Source: Geosiphon pyriformis (Eukaryota; Glomeromycota; Glomeromycetes; Archaeosporales; Geosiphonaceae). Taken from it: a stretch of DNA of 10,358 bases. The stretch lies in NCBI GenBank assembly GCA_016748015.1, contig JAAOMT010000570.1, positions 378,043 through 388,400 on the forward strand. Direction: 5' to 3'. The notes under the pieces were generated by a model that searched no databases, was not told the DNA's origin, and saw nothing but the letters and a program-made list of their open reading frames with translations. Positions 1 through 8,229 of the stretch are shown here, piece by piece. Position 1 is the first letter of the stretch. Every line of letters starts with the position of its first letter. The position numbers and the translations under genes were made by a program.

Positions 1-263
1 AAAAGTAGAACAATAAATCTTGTTTAGTTTATAAAGAAACTTTACTTAATAAAAAAATATAAAATAATATTTTTGGTTAAGAAAAAATATGTGATATATT
101 ATATTAATACACAATTCTCATTAATAACTTAATAAACAAAAAAATGCTTTTTAATATTACATAAAACCAAGTTTTTTATGTTTAAATAATTATTTACATA
201 ATGAAGATAAGATCTAAAAAATAATAAATATTAAAATTAAAAGCATTTTACTTAATAAAATAC
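1..263. other. AT-rich flank without recognisable gene
   Basis: This stretch is strongly AT-rich, with A and T runs and stops in every frame. I see no coding, RNA or repeat signal in it. It is the DNA on the 3' side of element 1, so the five bases before 264 (aatac) would be one copy of the target duplication. The other copy cannot be identified because the 5' LTR does not have a clear outer edge. Confidence 0.6.
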
Positions 264-785
264 TGTTACAGATTGGAGTAACAAATTAACAGATAGCAAG
301 AGAAAACAGAATTGTAGGGTGATGGAAATAATCAAAAAGAATTCAACTTTAAAGAGCAAATTGAATAAGTATGAATTCAATATGTAAGATCAGTCTTATA
401 AAATATTTCAGTTACTATACTTTTCAAGGATAACCAGAGAATCTGAAAATAGAAAAATAGTCCGTACTGTTAACAAATGATCACATCTGATACAATTTTT
501 ATGCCTCACATTGGCACTCTTAGAATTCAATATCAAATATTAGATTTACTCTTCAGTCATGTTTTATTCAATAATCTTCAAATATTACAATTACACGTTT
601 TAGGAAAAGGATAGGAAATAACTAACAAGTAATCTTTTATCTTTAAGATGTTCAGATACTTGAAAGTAGAAAAAGGAAAATTAGTGATAAGAGAGAGATT
701 AAGATAAAAGTTGTTATTTTTATTTATTTTATTTCTTTGATTTCTTCATTCTTTATACTTTTCTATAGTTTAAAAGATTCATCAC

Positions 786-793
786 TTATATAA
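786..793 (-). promoter_or_regulatory. Possible TATA box of the 3' LTR
   Basis: TTATATAA lies about 140 bp inside the LTR from its 5' end in the element's direction, a plausible U3 position. In this AT-rich background such a match is weak evidence alone. Confidence 0.3.
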
Positions 794-806
794 CTATCAA
801 TAATCA

Positions 807-829
807 GATCAATGATCAGGTCATTGATC
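807..829. repeat. Inverted repeat in the LTR (GATCAATGA / TCATTGATC)
   Basis: A perfect 9-bp inverted repeat has a 5-base spacer and is followed by further TGATCAGGT-like partial copies up to about 840. It lies just upstream of the possible TATA box in the element's direction, where U3 control repeats often sit. Protein binding is inference. Confidence 0.5.
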
Positions 830-930
830 AGGTTAATGATTACTTACTAAAAATAGAGTGGCTAATTTATATAACATCAGTGGCTAATACATGTGATAAT
901 TAATAAAAAGTATAAGTTTTAACTGTAATA

Positions 931-944
931 TCATTCTCTCCAAA
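931..944 (-). other. Polypurine tract of element 1 (degenerate)
   Basis: In the element's direction the bases TTTGGAGAGAATGA directly precede the LTR end. They align with AAAGGAGGGGATAA at the same place in element 2. The tract would prime plus-strand DNA synthesis after RNase H cleavage. It overlaps the last codons of the pol reading frame. Confidence 0.6.
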
Positions 945-1313
945 GAGATTAAGCTCTGGTGAAATTAAGCTATTTATGGTGTAATCTATTGAAAGGGTTT
1001 TATCTAATTCAAAGTTAACTAGTTTGTTAAAGTCTTTTGTCGATAAAGTATATAACACTTGAGACAAAATGAGTTTTGTATCCAGGAGACCAAATCTTTG
1101 TATTAGAGTTTTGGTTTTTTTAGCAATAGTTAAAACTTTTAAGACATCTAACTGTATAATGCCCAAAATTTCTGCCTGTATTTCTGAAGTTGTTTTCTTC
1201 ATGAGTTTTATATCCTCTATGATTTTACCAAGACAACCATAGAGTTCTAATTGCCTTCCATATCACAAGTTTTTGTCTATGAGTAAAATTTCTTGAAGTG
1301 TTTTTCCAATTGT

Positions 1314-1353
1314 GTTGGAAAGTAGGAGTATAGCTGCTATTATACTTTCCAAC
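1314..1353. repeat. Inverted repeat GTTGGAAAGTA / TACTTTCCAAC
   Basis: Perfect 11-bp arms at 1314-1324 and 1343-1353 flank 18 bases that hold a smaller ATAGC/GCTAT pair. A further TTTCCAA at 1303-1309 can pair with the left arm instead, so two alternative hairpins are possible. It lies within the tail coding region, across the hydrophobic segment. Confidence 0.6.
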
Positions 1354-1600
1354 AGATATTTATTCATTTTATTACTAATTCTTTTTTTTCTAATAGTGGT
1401 TTTTTTTGGTCTAATAACAGTATGTGTTTCACTGTTATCAGTTATGGTGGTTTGTTTTCCAATAGTTAGAGTAATATTTGGATAGTTTTTGATCCAATAC
1501 TCATGAAGAGTATAGAAGGTGTTTTGAATGTTTTGATCTAGAAAATAATTGTTTATGTTGATTGAAGATACCTCTGTTTTGGGAATAGTGCATTAATTTA

Positions 1601-2917
1601 TACTTGATTTTTGCTAATTATTTGAGTTGGTATTACCACAACAGACAGCCAATTAGGTTGTTTATGATATTTCTTGAGTCATGTATCATGAACAGAACAA
1701 TCATTGAAGATTGTTCCAGATTGATCTTGAAGAATATAAGAACCATTGTTCAAAACTTTGTTGACTATAAAGGGTCTTTTTCATCAGCTAGAAAATTTAT
1801 TACTATAGACATTGTCTCTGTCTGAATGATATTCCAATACCAAGTCACCAATACTTAAAGAAAGTATTTTATAGGTTTTCTTTTTCTTAAGCTTTTCTTA
1901 GAACTGTTTTATTTTTTCAAAAACAATTATTCATGCTTCTATCAAGGAGTCAAGAATAGTACCAAGTTTTCTTTGCAAAATATCTTTGTAATTTCCTATT
2001 GTGATCTTTTTAAAGAGTATTGTTTCAATATCAGTTTTTATTAGTAGTGTTGCCATGTGTTCATAGAGCAGATAAAAAGGTTTATAACTTGTTATGTCAT
2101 GATTCACAGTTCTATAAGCAAACAAAGCTGAAGACAGTACTTTGTCCCATAAGTTTGTTTCTTCACTGGTTTTGGCTAAGGTTTCACATAATGTTCTATT
2201 GAAATGTTCCATTAGGCCATTTGTTTAGAGGTAATAAAGAGAGGAAAGTTTATAATGTATTCTCATTTTTCTACAAAGTTTTTCAACCAGTGTATTGAGA
2301 AAAGCTCTTCCTCTATCAGATAAAAGTTCTTTGAAGCAGCCATGACAACAAATAATATCTTCATAAATGAAATTGGCTATTGAGACTGCTGTTTGGTCTG
2401 GGGTGGCTCTTGCTTCTACTCATTTTGTAAGATAGTCGATAGCTGTGATAATATATCTGTTGCCATCAGGAGTAATTGTTAAAGGTCCAACAACATCTAT
2501 ACCAATTCTGTTAAATAATTGACCAACAGAGATTGGATGGATATTTTCTTTGCAATTGGGTTTGTCTCTTCTTTGGCAGATGTCACAGGTTTTAATGTAT
2601 TCAGCAATGTTTTTTCCCAAAATAGGCCAATAATAGCGAGTTAAAGTTTTCTGAATTGTCTTTGTTTTTCCAAAGTGTTCAGCTAATGAGTCAGTGTACA
2701 TGTTGTATATTACAATTTCTTTTTCTTCAAATCTGATGACTCTCTGGAGGTGGTTAGAATCTTTTCTGTTTCTTTTGTATAATTGGTTCTGGCAGATCAA
2801 ATAAAAATTTGATTGTTTGCGCAAATGTTTTTTTTGCTGTTGAGTGTATTCAAGTGGGTATTGTCTTTTACCCAAAAATTTTATTAAGACAGAGTAGTTG
2901 TCTAAGTCTATTATCAT
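1601..2917 (-). pseudogene. Integrase region of element 1 pol (broken)
   Basis: Integrase would insert the element's cDNA into host DNA. The first 165 residues hold the zinc-binding part: HFG at residue 81 and CDIC at 111-114; the expected first His appears lost (MYTDSL). The catalytic core keeps Asp in GIDVVGP (2495-2497), Asp in LSDRGR (2315-2317) and Glu in NGLMEHFN (2207-2209). The last two are 36 codons apart, which is DDX35E. A C-terminal module follows, with GDLVLEY and a GPF-like KRPFIVNKVLNNGSYIL near 1700-1780. Stops lie at 2420, 2225, 1931, about 1898 and about 1780 (two in a row), and one more precedes LKKYH. Most fit changed Trp, Gln or Arg codons. The frame differs from that of RNase H, so an indel lies between 2918 and 2990. 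Confidence 0.88.
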
Positions 2918-2990
2918 GTTTGTTTATGAAAGAGTTACTAATAATTAAGTTGGTTTGGTTTGAGAGATTGTACTGTCACTGGATGGTAAG

Positions 2991-3529
2991 TCTAGATAGA
3001 GTGTCAGTGTTTTAATAATTTGTTCCTTTGCAGTATTGAATATCATAGTCGAATTCATTTAAGTGAAGTATTCAGTGAGTTATTCTTTTGTGTTCTAGCT
3101 TTTTTTTCTTGTACAGCCAAACCAAGGCTTAATAATCTGTTACCACTAAGAATTTTGCACCAAGAAGATATTGATCCCAGTAGTTGGTAGTCCAAACTAC
3201 TGCTAGACATTCTTGTTCAATAATTGAATAGTTCTTTTCTACTGGTGTGAAGGATCTACTGGCATATGTTATAGCATGTTCTCTGCCATTTTCATCTTTC
3301 TGTGAAAAAACAGCACTAAGTTCATAGCCAGATGTATCAGTGTAGAGGATAAAAAGTTGGTTCAGATCAGGTTGTTTGAAAATTGGTTCAGTAACAAGTT
3401 TTTCCTTCAAAAATTCAAAAGCTTTTTGTTGATGAGTGCTCCAGTAATAATTAACATTTTTCTTAAATAGCTGATTAAGAGGAAAGGCAATTTTAGAGAA
3501 ATTTTTGATAAATTTGTGATAGTAAAAGG
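2991..3529 (-). pseudogene. RNase H region of element 1 pol (broken)
   Basis: RNase H degrades the RNA strand during reverse transcription. The frame resumes at the edge of the solo LTR with FYYHKFIKNFSKIAFPLNQLF, the RT/RNase H connection. The catalytic acidic residues are visible: Asp in LYTDTSG, Glu in IIEQECLAVVW, and Asp in VVTDY. The usual closing motif appears as NTDTLSR at 2991-3011. Stops follow VVTDY, replace the Trp before ILHLNEFDYDIQY, and lie at 3012-3014. A reading frame opened further upstream, to about 3620, would have an N-terminus made only of LTR sequence and is not genuine. Confidence 0.85.
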
Positions 3530-3708
3530 TGTTATCAGAGATTTTTGGTCTTTTTTCTTGAATGTTGTAACTGTCTGTTGGTTGCCAATTCACATTTTCT
3601 AGAAGTAGTTGAACCTCCAATAACTGAATTTATCTTCAAATTATTTTCTATAATTTGAACTGCTGAACTTATGGGTGGAATGGCCAATTTCATGCTAGTT
3701 ACTTTGTA

Positions 3709-3823
3709 TAGTTACATTGTAGTAAATGTCAATTCTTTTCCAGGAATTGCTCATCTGGAAGCTCACTAAAAATGTGTAGTTACTTTGCTGTGAAAGTCAA
3801 CTCTTCTACAGGAATCTTGTCTG
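3709..3823. repeat. Two imperfect copies of a ~48-bp unit in the solo LTR
   Basis: The segment starting TAGTTACATTGTAGTAAATG at 3709 resembles TAGTTACTTTGCTGTGAAAG at 3777. Both continue into GTCAAnTCTT...CAGGAAT...TCTG. About 20 unrelated bases separate the copies. The alignment was made by eye. Confidence 0.45.
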
Positions 3824-4259
3824 TAGGTTACTTTAATGATTGTAATAAGAAAAGAAAAAAAAAATAAAAGAAATATAAAAGAAATAGAATTCTGTCAAGG
3901 GAAATGTTTTCTATCCAGGCCTGGAGTTACTAACAGTTTACTGAAATTGGTAGCTAATCAATTTCAAAATGTTAGTTGGGTTTTGGGGATTTTCCAAGTG
4001 CAATAATTAAAGAACTTGGTTTTTCAAATTATTTGATATTCATTTCTTTTTGTGTATATAGGAATAGTTCTAAGTGATAAATCTAAAGTAAGATATATTT
4101 TCTTAAAGAGAAAAGCTCTTTTTTTATACAACTTGTTGTAGTACTAGTCTATGAACTTGCACTTTTTCTCTTTGCTCAAATTTCGGCAAACTAAAGATAC
4201 ACTTTGATGGACTACAAGTTATTCGCTGAACTATTGATTAATTTGGGTGAACTATTCAT

Positions 4260-4340
4260 AATTTCGGCGAATTTCTATAAATTTTGGCAAATTTCTTATA
4301 AATTTCGGCAAATTTCTGTAAATTTCGGCGAATTTTTGAA
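4260..4340. repeat. Four tandem 20-21-bp units (AATTTCGGCGAATTTCT type)
   Basis: Units at 4260-4279, 4280-4300, 4301-4320 and 4321-4340 share AATTTyGGCrAATTT. A stray copy of the core lies near 4179-4190. They sit in the middle of the solo LTR and differ mainly by C/T and G/A changes. Confidence 0.85.
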
Positions 4341-4539
4341 TGTAACAAAGTTCAGGGTATTGTGTAATTTGATCATCTTACTTTTTGTTATACTAATTGG
4401 ATTATTTAATTGAATCATAATATGTGATAATTGATTAAATAATAAATAATAATTTGAAATGATATTAATATACTAATTAATTATAGGAATTATAAGGGTA
4501 ATTTTATGCTAATTAATACCTAAAATTCTACTGGTAACA

Positions 4540-5291
4540 GAGGCTAAACCAAGGAAAGAGTGTAGTTCAGAAACATTCATTGGTTGTCTAATGTTTTGAA
4601 CTTTTTCAACTTTAGCTAGGTCAGGAAAGATTCCATCTTTTGTAACAAGATGACCAAAAAATTGGGTGGATTGGCATCCAATAAAAGATTTGATTGGGTT
4701 GATCTTAAAGCCAGCATTTCTGAGCAGGTCAAAAACCTTCTGTAAATGTTCAAGATGTTCATCTCAGATTTTTGAATATACCATTATGTCATCCAAGTAA
4801 ACCAGAACAAAGTTTTCTTTTATTGATTCAAACATTTTATCCATTAGGCATTAAAAGGTGGGAGGAGCATTAGTGAGACCAAAAGGCATGACTGTGAATT
4901 CATAGGTGTCATACTTGGTGATAAAGGCAGTTTTCTTTCTGCTTTCTGGATCCATCTCTACTTGCCAGAATCCAGCAGTTAAGTCAATAGTTGAGAAGAA
5001 AGCAGCACCATTAAATTTATCTAGCATTACATCAATTTTGGGAAGTGGGTACATGTCTCTTATAGTGATGGCATTTAATTAGTGGTAGTCAACACAGAAG
5101 CATAGAGTTCCACCTTTTTTGGATATCACTACAACTGGGAAAGCCCATTCACTCTTGGTTTCTTGTATGAATTCAAGATCTTTTATCTGGTTTATCTCTT
5201 TTTTGATAAACTCATCATTGTGTCAATTGGATTGATAAGGCTTCAAATAGATGGGGCAAGTTTCTTTGGTGGTAATGATATGTTGTATCAC
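4540..5291 (-). pseudogene. Reverse transcriptase of element 1 pol (broken)
   Basis: This would copy element RNA into cDNA. In order the sequence shows VIQHIITTKETCPIYLKPY, SEWAFPVVVISKKGG, FCVDYH-stop-LNAITIRDMYPLPKID, FFSTIDLTAGFWQVEMD (catalytic Asp), MPFGLTNAPPTF and FVLVYLDDIMVYS (catalytic Asp pair). It ends ELHSFLGLA at the solo LTR. Stops lie at 5079-5081 (before LNAIT), 4851-4853 (directly after NAPPTF) and 4764-4766 (before DEHLEHL). Known Ty3 RTs usually have Gln, Gln and Trp at such places. An upstream stop also falls in the N-terminal part near 5226. It shares the RNase H frame but is one base off the protease frame. Confidence 0.92.
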
Positions 5292-5841
5292 TTTTTTTTA
5301 AGATAACTGGGCTATTTCTAGCCAACAGATTTTCAATGTTCACTTTTTTTTCTTCAGGAGAAGGTTCTCTTTGTTCTACAACTAGTAATTGAATTTCAGG
5401 TGGTTCATTCTCAAAAGACTTTTGTACTTCTTTAAGTTCTTTTCAAAGTATCAAGCTAATTGGTTCTCAATCTTTGTAGTAGATTAGACAGGATTTGCAT
5501 TCATCACTTGGTGAATACAAAGATTTATTACACTAGCACCATGCACAAAGGCCATGCCACCAATAACTGTATTTTGCTTTCTTGCTAGGTTTTCTGTCAA
5601 AAGTTCTTCTGAGGATATTATAGTAGGGCCAGCAGATCAGTTTGCTATTTACCATAATTCCTTTTTTGTCAGCTTTAACATTGTCCAATAACTTGCCATT
5701 ATTGGTAAAGATAGTATAAGCAAGTTTAGCAGTTTCTTCTGGTTCTTCTTGATCTTTTTTATCATCACTCTTATCATTATCTGATTCATCTAATTGTTCT
5801 TTTTCTTGGTTCTGCTTGGGTATTGGAGAAGTTGTCCAATA
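5292..5841 (-). pseudogene. Protease-RT linker with acidic and cysteine-rich parts
   Basis: The protease frame continues past a TGA at 5842 without shifting. It gives an acidic stretch (DESDNDKSDDKKDQEEPEE), then KLLDNVKADKKGIMVNSK, then WWHGLCAWC-stop-CNKSLYSPSDECKSCLIYY. The cysteines form C-X2-C-X-C-X10-C-X2-C (5488-5547), a possible zinc site; the internal stop is at 5533-5535. Further TGA codons follow KD and SLIL. It ends VNIENLLARNSPVI before an eight-A run (plus-strand T at 5292-5299). RT starts one base out of frame there, which fits one extra A. I do not recognise a named domain. Confidence 0.6.
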
Positions 5842-6675
5842 TCAGCATTTAATCACAATGAGTTTCTTACCACATCTGATAGTTAGCTCACAAAGTTTAT
5901 AGTCAAGTAGTGCTTTGGCTTTCTTAAGCCATTTATTATTAACAATAATAGTATACTCTTTTGCTTCAGATACTTCCATATCTGTTTCAATGCTGATACC
6001 ATTGATGCAGACAGGAATAGCTTTGGCTATATCCAGGCCTTTCTTTTTATCACCATGTACATTAGTCATTGGTTTTGTAAAAGACTTATCAATCTTTCTG
6101 CCAATTGCTTCAAGAAAATGTTTGGCAATTATATTAACAGATGATCCACTGTCTAGGATCAGATCAATGAAGTAACCAGCCACTTGGGCTTTACAAATCA
6201 GAGGGGTGATATTGCTGTTATCAGCAAGTCCAGCTTGGCAAGGGTGTTTGTTGGTCTTTGGTGTCTTTTTCTTTGGTATTAATAATTTGTGAAGATCTTT
6301 TCTGAATTGTGGATGGGTCATCAGTTGGCCAAATATAATGTGTGCTGGGGTTTCCATAAGATTTTTAACAACAGAATAGGATCCAGATTTTTGTACAATT
6401 TCTGGGGGTTCCAACTTTGGAGGATTTTTAAAAACCTTAGCCTTTGATGGCTCATTGTTATCAGCAGATGATTTGGATGCTTTGTTTGGGTCCAAGACAA
6501 AATTAACATTGGCTTTCTTCTTCTTTCTGGTTGATTCAAAGATGTTGATTGCTAATTCATCCATATTATGATTATTATTAGTTAGGTTAAAAACATAAAA
6601 AAGGTTTTCTTCTGGTTGGCTTGTACTCTCACTCTTTGAAGATGTGCTTACCAGTTTAAAGGCTAATAAACAGTG
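5842..6675 (-). pseudogene. Aspartic protease (retropepsin) of element 1
   Basis: This would cleave the Gag-Pol polyprotein into mature parts, acting as a homodimer. The longest clean run from ATG is 240 residues (6564 to 5842), but the frame is open upstream to about 6675, where it overlaps gag. That favours expression as a gag-pol fusion over use of the ATG. The active site is LILDSGSS at residues 135-142 of that run (Asp codon 6151-6153). DSG in place of DTG is a known retropepsin variant. A Lys-rich, low-complexity N-terminal third (residues 14-60) precedes it. A C-terminal half, KEYTIIVNNKWLKKAKALLDYKLCELTI, is typical of Ty3-type proteases followed by RT. It is the least damaged part of the element and has no internal stop. 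Confidence 0.85.
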
Positions 6676-8177
6676 GCTTCAACTAGGGGATCCTCTCCAA
6701 AGAAATTAATGTTAGCATAATTGGTTTTTTGGTTGGGAACATTATTGTTATTGTTTCTAGAAGCTGGAGGGCACAATGAAGGATTGTTGCAGTCTCTTAA
6801 GAAGTGTCCAGTTAGTCCACAATAATAGCACACAGGTGGGCCATGATTTTGTTGTCTTTAATTTGGTGGTTATTGGGGCTGATTGAAACGGAGTTCAAAT
6901 CTGGGTCTTTGGGGTTGTTAATTCTCTCTAACTGCTTGGGCCAATAATTCTAATAGCTGGACAAGATTAGCTGTAAGTCTATCTATTAACTGTTCATTTG
7001 GGTCTTGAGTTTGGACAGCAAAAGAGATAGCAGCCATTTGGGAAGCAGAAGCCATAACAGAAGCAGAAGCAAAAACTGGAAGTGTAGATCCTAGATGCAT
7101 TCTTTAATTGTCTTCTATTCTCTAAGCAAGTTTAATGACTATGTCCATTATGGGATTATCTTTCAAGGCCAGGAAGGGCCAAAGAGCATATGATAGATCA
7201 GTTTTCAGTCCTTTTGTAAAGGAATGTATTTTCTGCTCTTCTGTCCAATTTCTTTCAGAGTCTATCTATTTAATAAATTTCTTTATTGCTTTGGCATATT
7301 CTGTCACAACCTCACCAAGGCCTTGAGTTTTTCTTTCTAATTCCATATGCCATTTTGAGATTAAAATGGGAGTTTTAAATTTAGTTTCAAATTGGGTAGT
7401 GAAAAAGGTGTTGTTTTCTTCAGTATTTGCCAGTGCCTATTTAATGATTCTTTACTAAGCATTGGTATTGGTTTCTTGTGAGAACCAAGTAGCAGGAGAG
7501 CCTTGGAGGTAGCCACCAACAATTTGGAACTTGTATTTATTATCATATTAGTTTGCTGTGGCAGCTCTTTCAAAATCATCCAACTATTCAATTGGATCTT
7601 GAGTATCACCTCTGAATAATGGTAATGGGGTGTTGTTTTTTTACCCTAAAGCAGTCTGTATATCTTGAAAGGCAATCAGAATGTTTTATTGCAGAGAGTC
7701 TTGAGCCATTGGTTCAGATATAACTGTTTGTGTAGAGTGTTCTGATTTACTTGAAAAGAGATCAAAAACAGAAGCAGTTTGATAGCTTTCTTCTTTTGTT
7801 TCAAGATGAGTTTCTGTTGATTGATGAGCAGCAATCCAAATGTGAATCTGATGATTCAGATATTCGAGATCAAAGGGCTGTTGTTTAAAGGTTGTAGAAT
7901 ATAAAAGCTGATTGATACTGTTGTTTCTTTCTTTAAAGTTGTCTTTAAAATAAGCTTGATCAAAGTAATAAGTTGTATAAGTTGTGTAGGTTTCAGTTGA
8001 ATGCTTGTTCAGGAACCAGTTCCAAAAGTTTTGGAATTGTCTACTGGATTGTTCTTTAATGGAAAAGCAAATCAAGCAGGAGAGCAAAGGATTGAGTTCA
8101 ATAAAGTCTAGATTGTTTTTGTTGTGTGCTTTAAAGTGTTCATCTGATTGTTATGGCAGATATAAATAATCACCCAT
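6648..8177 (-). pseudogene. Gag of element 1 (broken by stops, frame intact)
   Basis: Gag would form the virus-like particle and bind element RNA. I chose the ATG at 8175-8177 (MGDYLYLP), about 30 bases after the primer site; it stays in one frame for about 509 codons to TAA at 6648-6650. The N-terminal part (WFLNKHSTETYTTYTTYYFD and following) is unfamiliar. A capsid-like part follows: LPLFRGDTQDPIE, YLQGSPATWFSQE, EVVTEYAKAIKKFI, FTKGLKTDLSYAL. Then an Ala/Gln-rich region leads to the zinc knuckle CYYCGLTGHFLRDC (C-X2-C-X4-H-X4-C, about 6789-6830). In-frame stops include 8151-8153, 7686-7688, the one after DPIE, a TAG-TAA pair after NTNA, and 6663-6665. All are reachable from Gln or Trp codons by one transition. 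No frameshift is needed, in contrast to pol. Confidence 0.85.
6654..6660 (-). promoter_or_regulatory. Candidate -1 ribosomal frameshift site (T TTA AAC)
   Basis: In the gag frame the codons read CCT TTA AAC TGG TAA, so the heptamer T TTA AAC sits in the X XXY YYZ register and the gag stop is two codons later. Slipping back one base gives TTT AAA CTG GTA AGC, exactly the protease frame. The overlap of the two frames is only about 28 bases. A weak CTGGT/ACCAG pairing lies downstream, but I see no convincing stem or pseudoknot. Because other indels exist in this element, a chance frame change here cannot be excluded. Confidence 0.55.
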
Positions 8178-8206
8178 ACAATAGGAAACAAGATATATTT
8201 TGACAA

Positions 8207-8223
8207 CCTCACAGGGAGCACCA
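8207..8223 (-). other. Primer binding site of element 1
   Basis: The plus strand reads CCTCACAGGGAGCACCA, the form of a tRNA 3' end with CCA, so the element's strand (TGGTGCTCCC...) could pair with a tRNA primer. It starts six bases inside the LTR edge at 8230, the expected place. I cannot name the tRNA. Confidence 0.7.
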
Positions 8224-8229
8224 CTTTTA

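Larger units (their letters stand above)
264..930 (-). repeat. 3' LTR of element 1
   Basis: The low edge starts TGTTAC at 264, where similarity to 8230-8387 begins (about 150 bp, with many transitions). The high edge is set by the polypurine tract just beyond 930 and by comparison with element 2, whose LTR joins its tract at an equivalent CTGTAACA. Here that end reads CTGTAATA, one transition away from the expected CTGTAACA. The length is 667 bp. The outer two thirds (about 417-930, U3 in the element's direction) have no visible match in the 5' copy. Confidence 0.75.
900..1596 (-). pseudogene. C-terminal tail of element 1 polyprotein, function unknown
   Basis: After integrase, a frame of about 230 codons runs to a stop at 900-902, overlapping the polypurine tract and about ten codons of LTR. 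One TGA breaks it at 1263-1265. A frame change near 1580 separates it from the integrase frame. Visible features are a basic stretch (RPKKTTIRKKRISNK), then a hydrophobic segment of about 17 residues (LLESIIAAILLLSNTIG), then a helical-looking Lys/Leu/Ile-rich part ending SPELNLFGENDITVK. No chromodomain is evident. The position is where envelope genes lie in errantiviruses, but I see no signal peptide, cysteine pairs or glycosylation pattern to support that. A structural or targeting extension of integrase is as likely. Confidence 0.55.
3530..4539. mobile_element. Solo LTR inserted in pol of element 1
   Basis: The ends are inverted copies, TGTTATCAG at 3530-3538 and CTGGTAACA at 4531-4539 (one mismatch), in the TG...CA form of LTRs. 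The flanks are aagg (3526-3529) and gagg (4540-4543), a 4-bp target duplication with one transition. Removing 1010 bp plus one 4-bp copy (1014 bp, a multiple of three) joins RT and RNase H in the same frame. That independently supports the boundaries. No internal coding region, PBS or polypurine tract is present, so this is a recombined solo LTR or a short non-autonomous unit. The 69-residue plus-strand ORF inside it comes from repeats and looks non-genic. Confidence 0.85.

Noticed and set aside
900-1596. Envelope protein in the tail of element 1
   Set aside because: Position and one hydrophobic segment fit, but no signal peptide, cysteine pairs or cleavage site are visible.
1604-1825. Plus-strand ORF of 73 codons
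   Set aside because: It is antisense to the integrase C-terminal module and shows no domain.
2020-2202. Plus-strand ORF of 60 codons
   Set aside because: Shadow of the integrase core on the opposite strand.
2809-3015. Plus-strand ORF of 68 codons
   Set aside because: Antisense to the integrase/RNase H junction; no motif.
4260-4340. Possible CRISPR-like array
   Set aside because: Units are directly adjacent with no spacers, and the context is an LTR in a eukaryote.
4204-4413. Plus-strand ORF with repeated YKFxxIS
   Set aside because: Produced by the 20-21-bp repeats in the solo LTR; repeat-driven open frame.
5915-6175. Plus-strand ORF of 86 codons resembling a hydrophobic protein
   Set aside because: Exactly antisense to the protease active-site region, which has clear motifs.
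6321-6539. Second minus-strand frame of 72 codons over the protease N-terminus
   Set aside because: Alternative frame of the Lys-rich protease leader; no independent support.
6654-6697. Pseudoknot downstream of the frameshift heptamer
   Set aside because: Only a 5-bp CTGGT/ACCAG pairing was seen, overlapping the heptamer and about 35 bases apart; too weak to claim.
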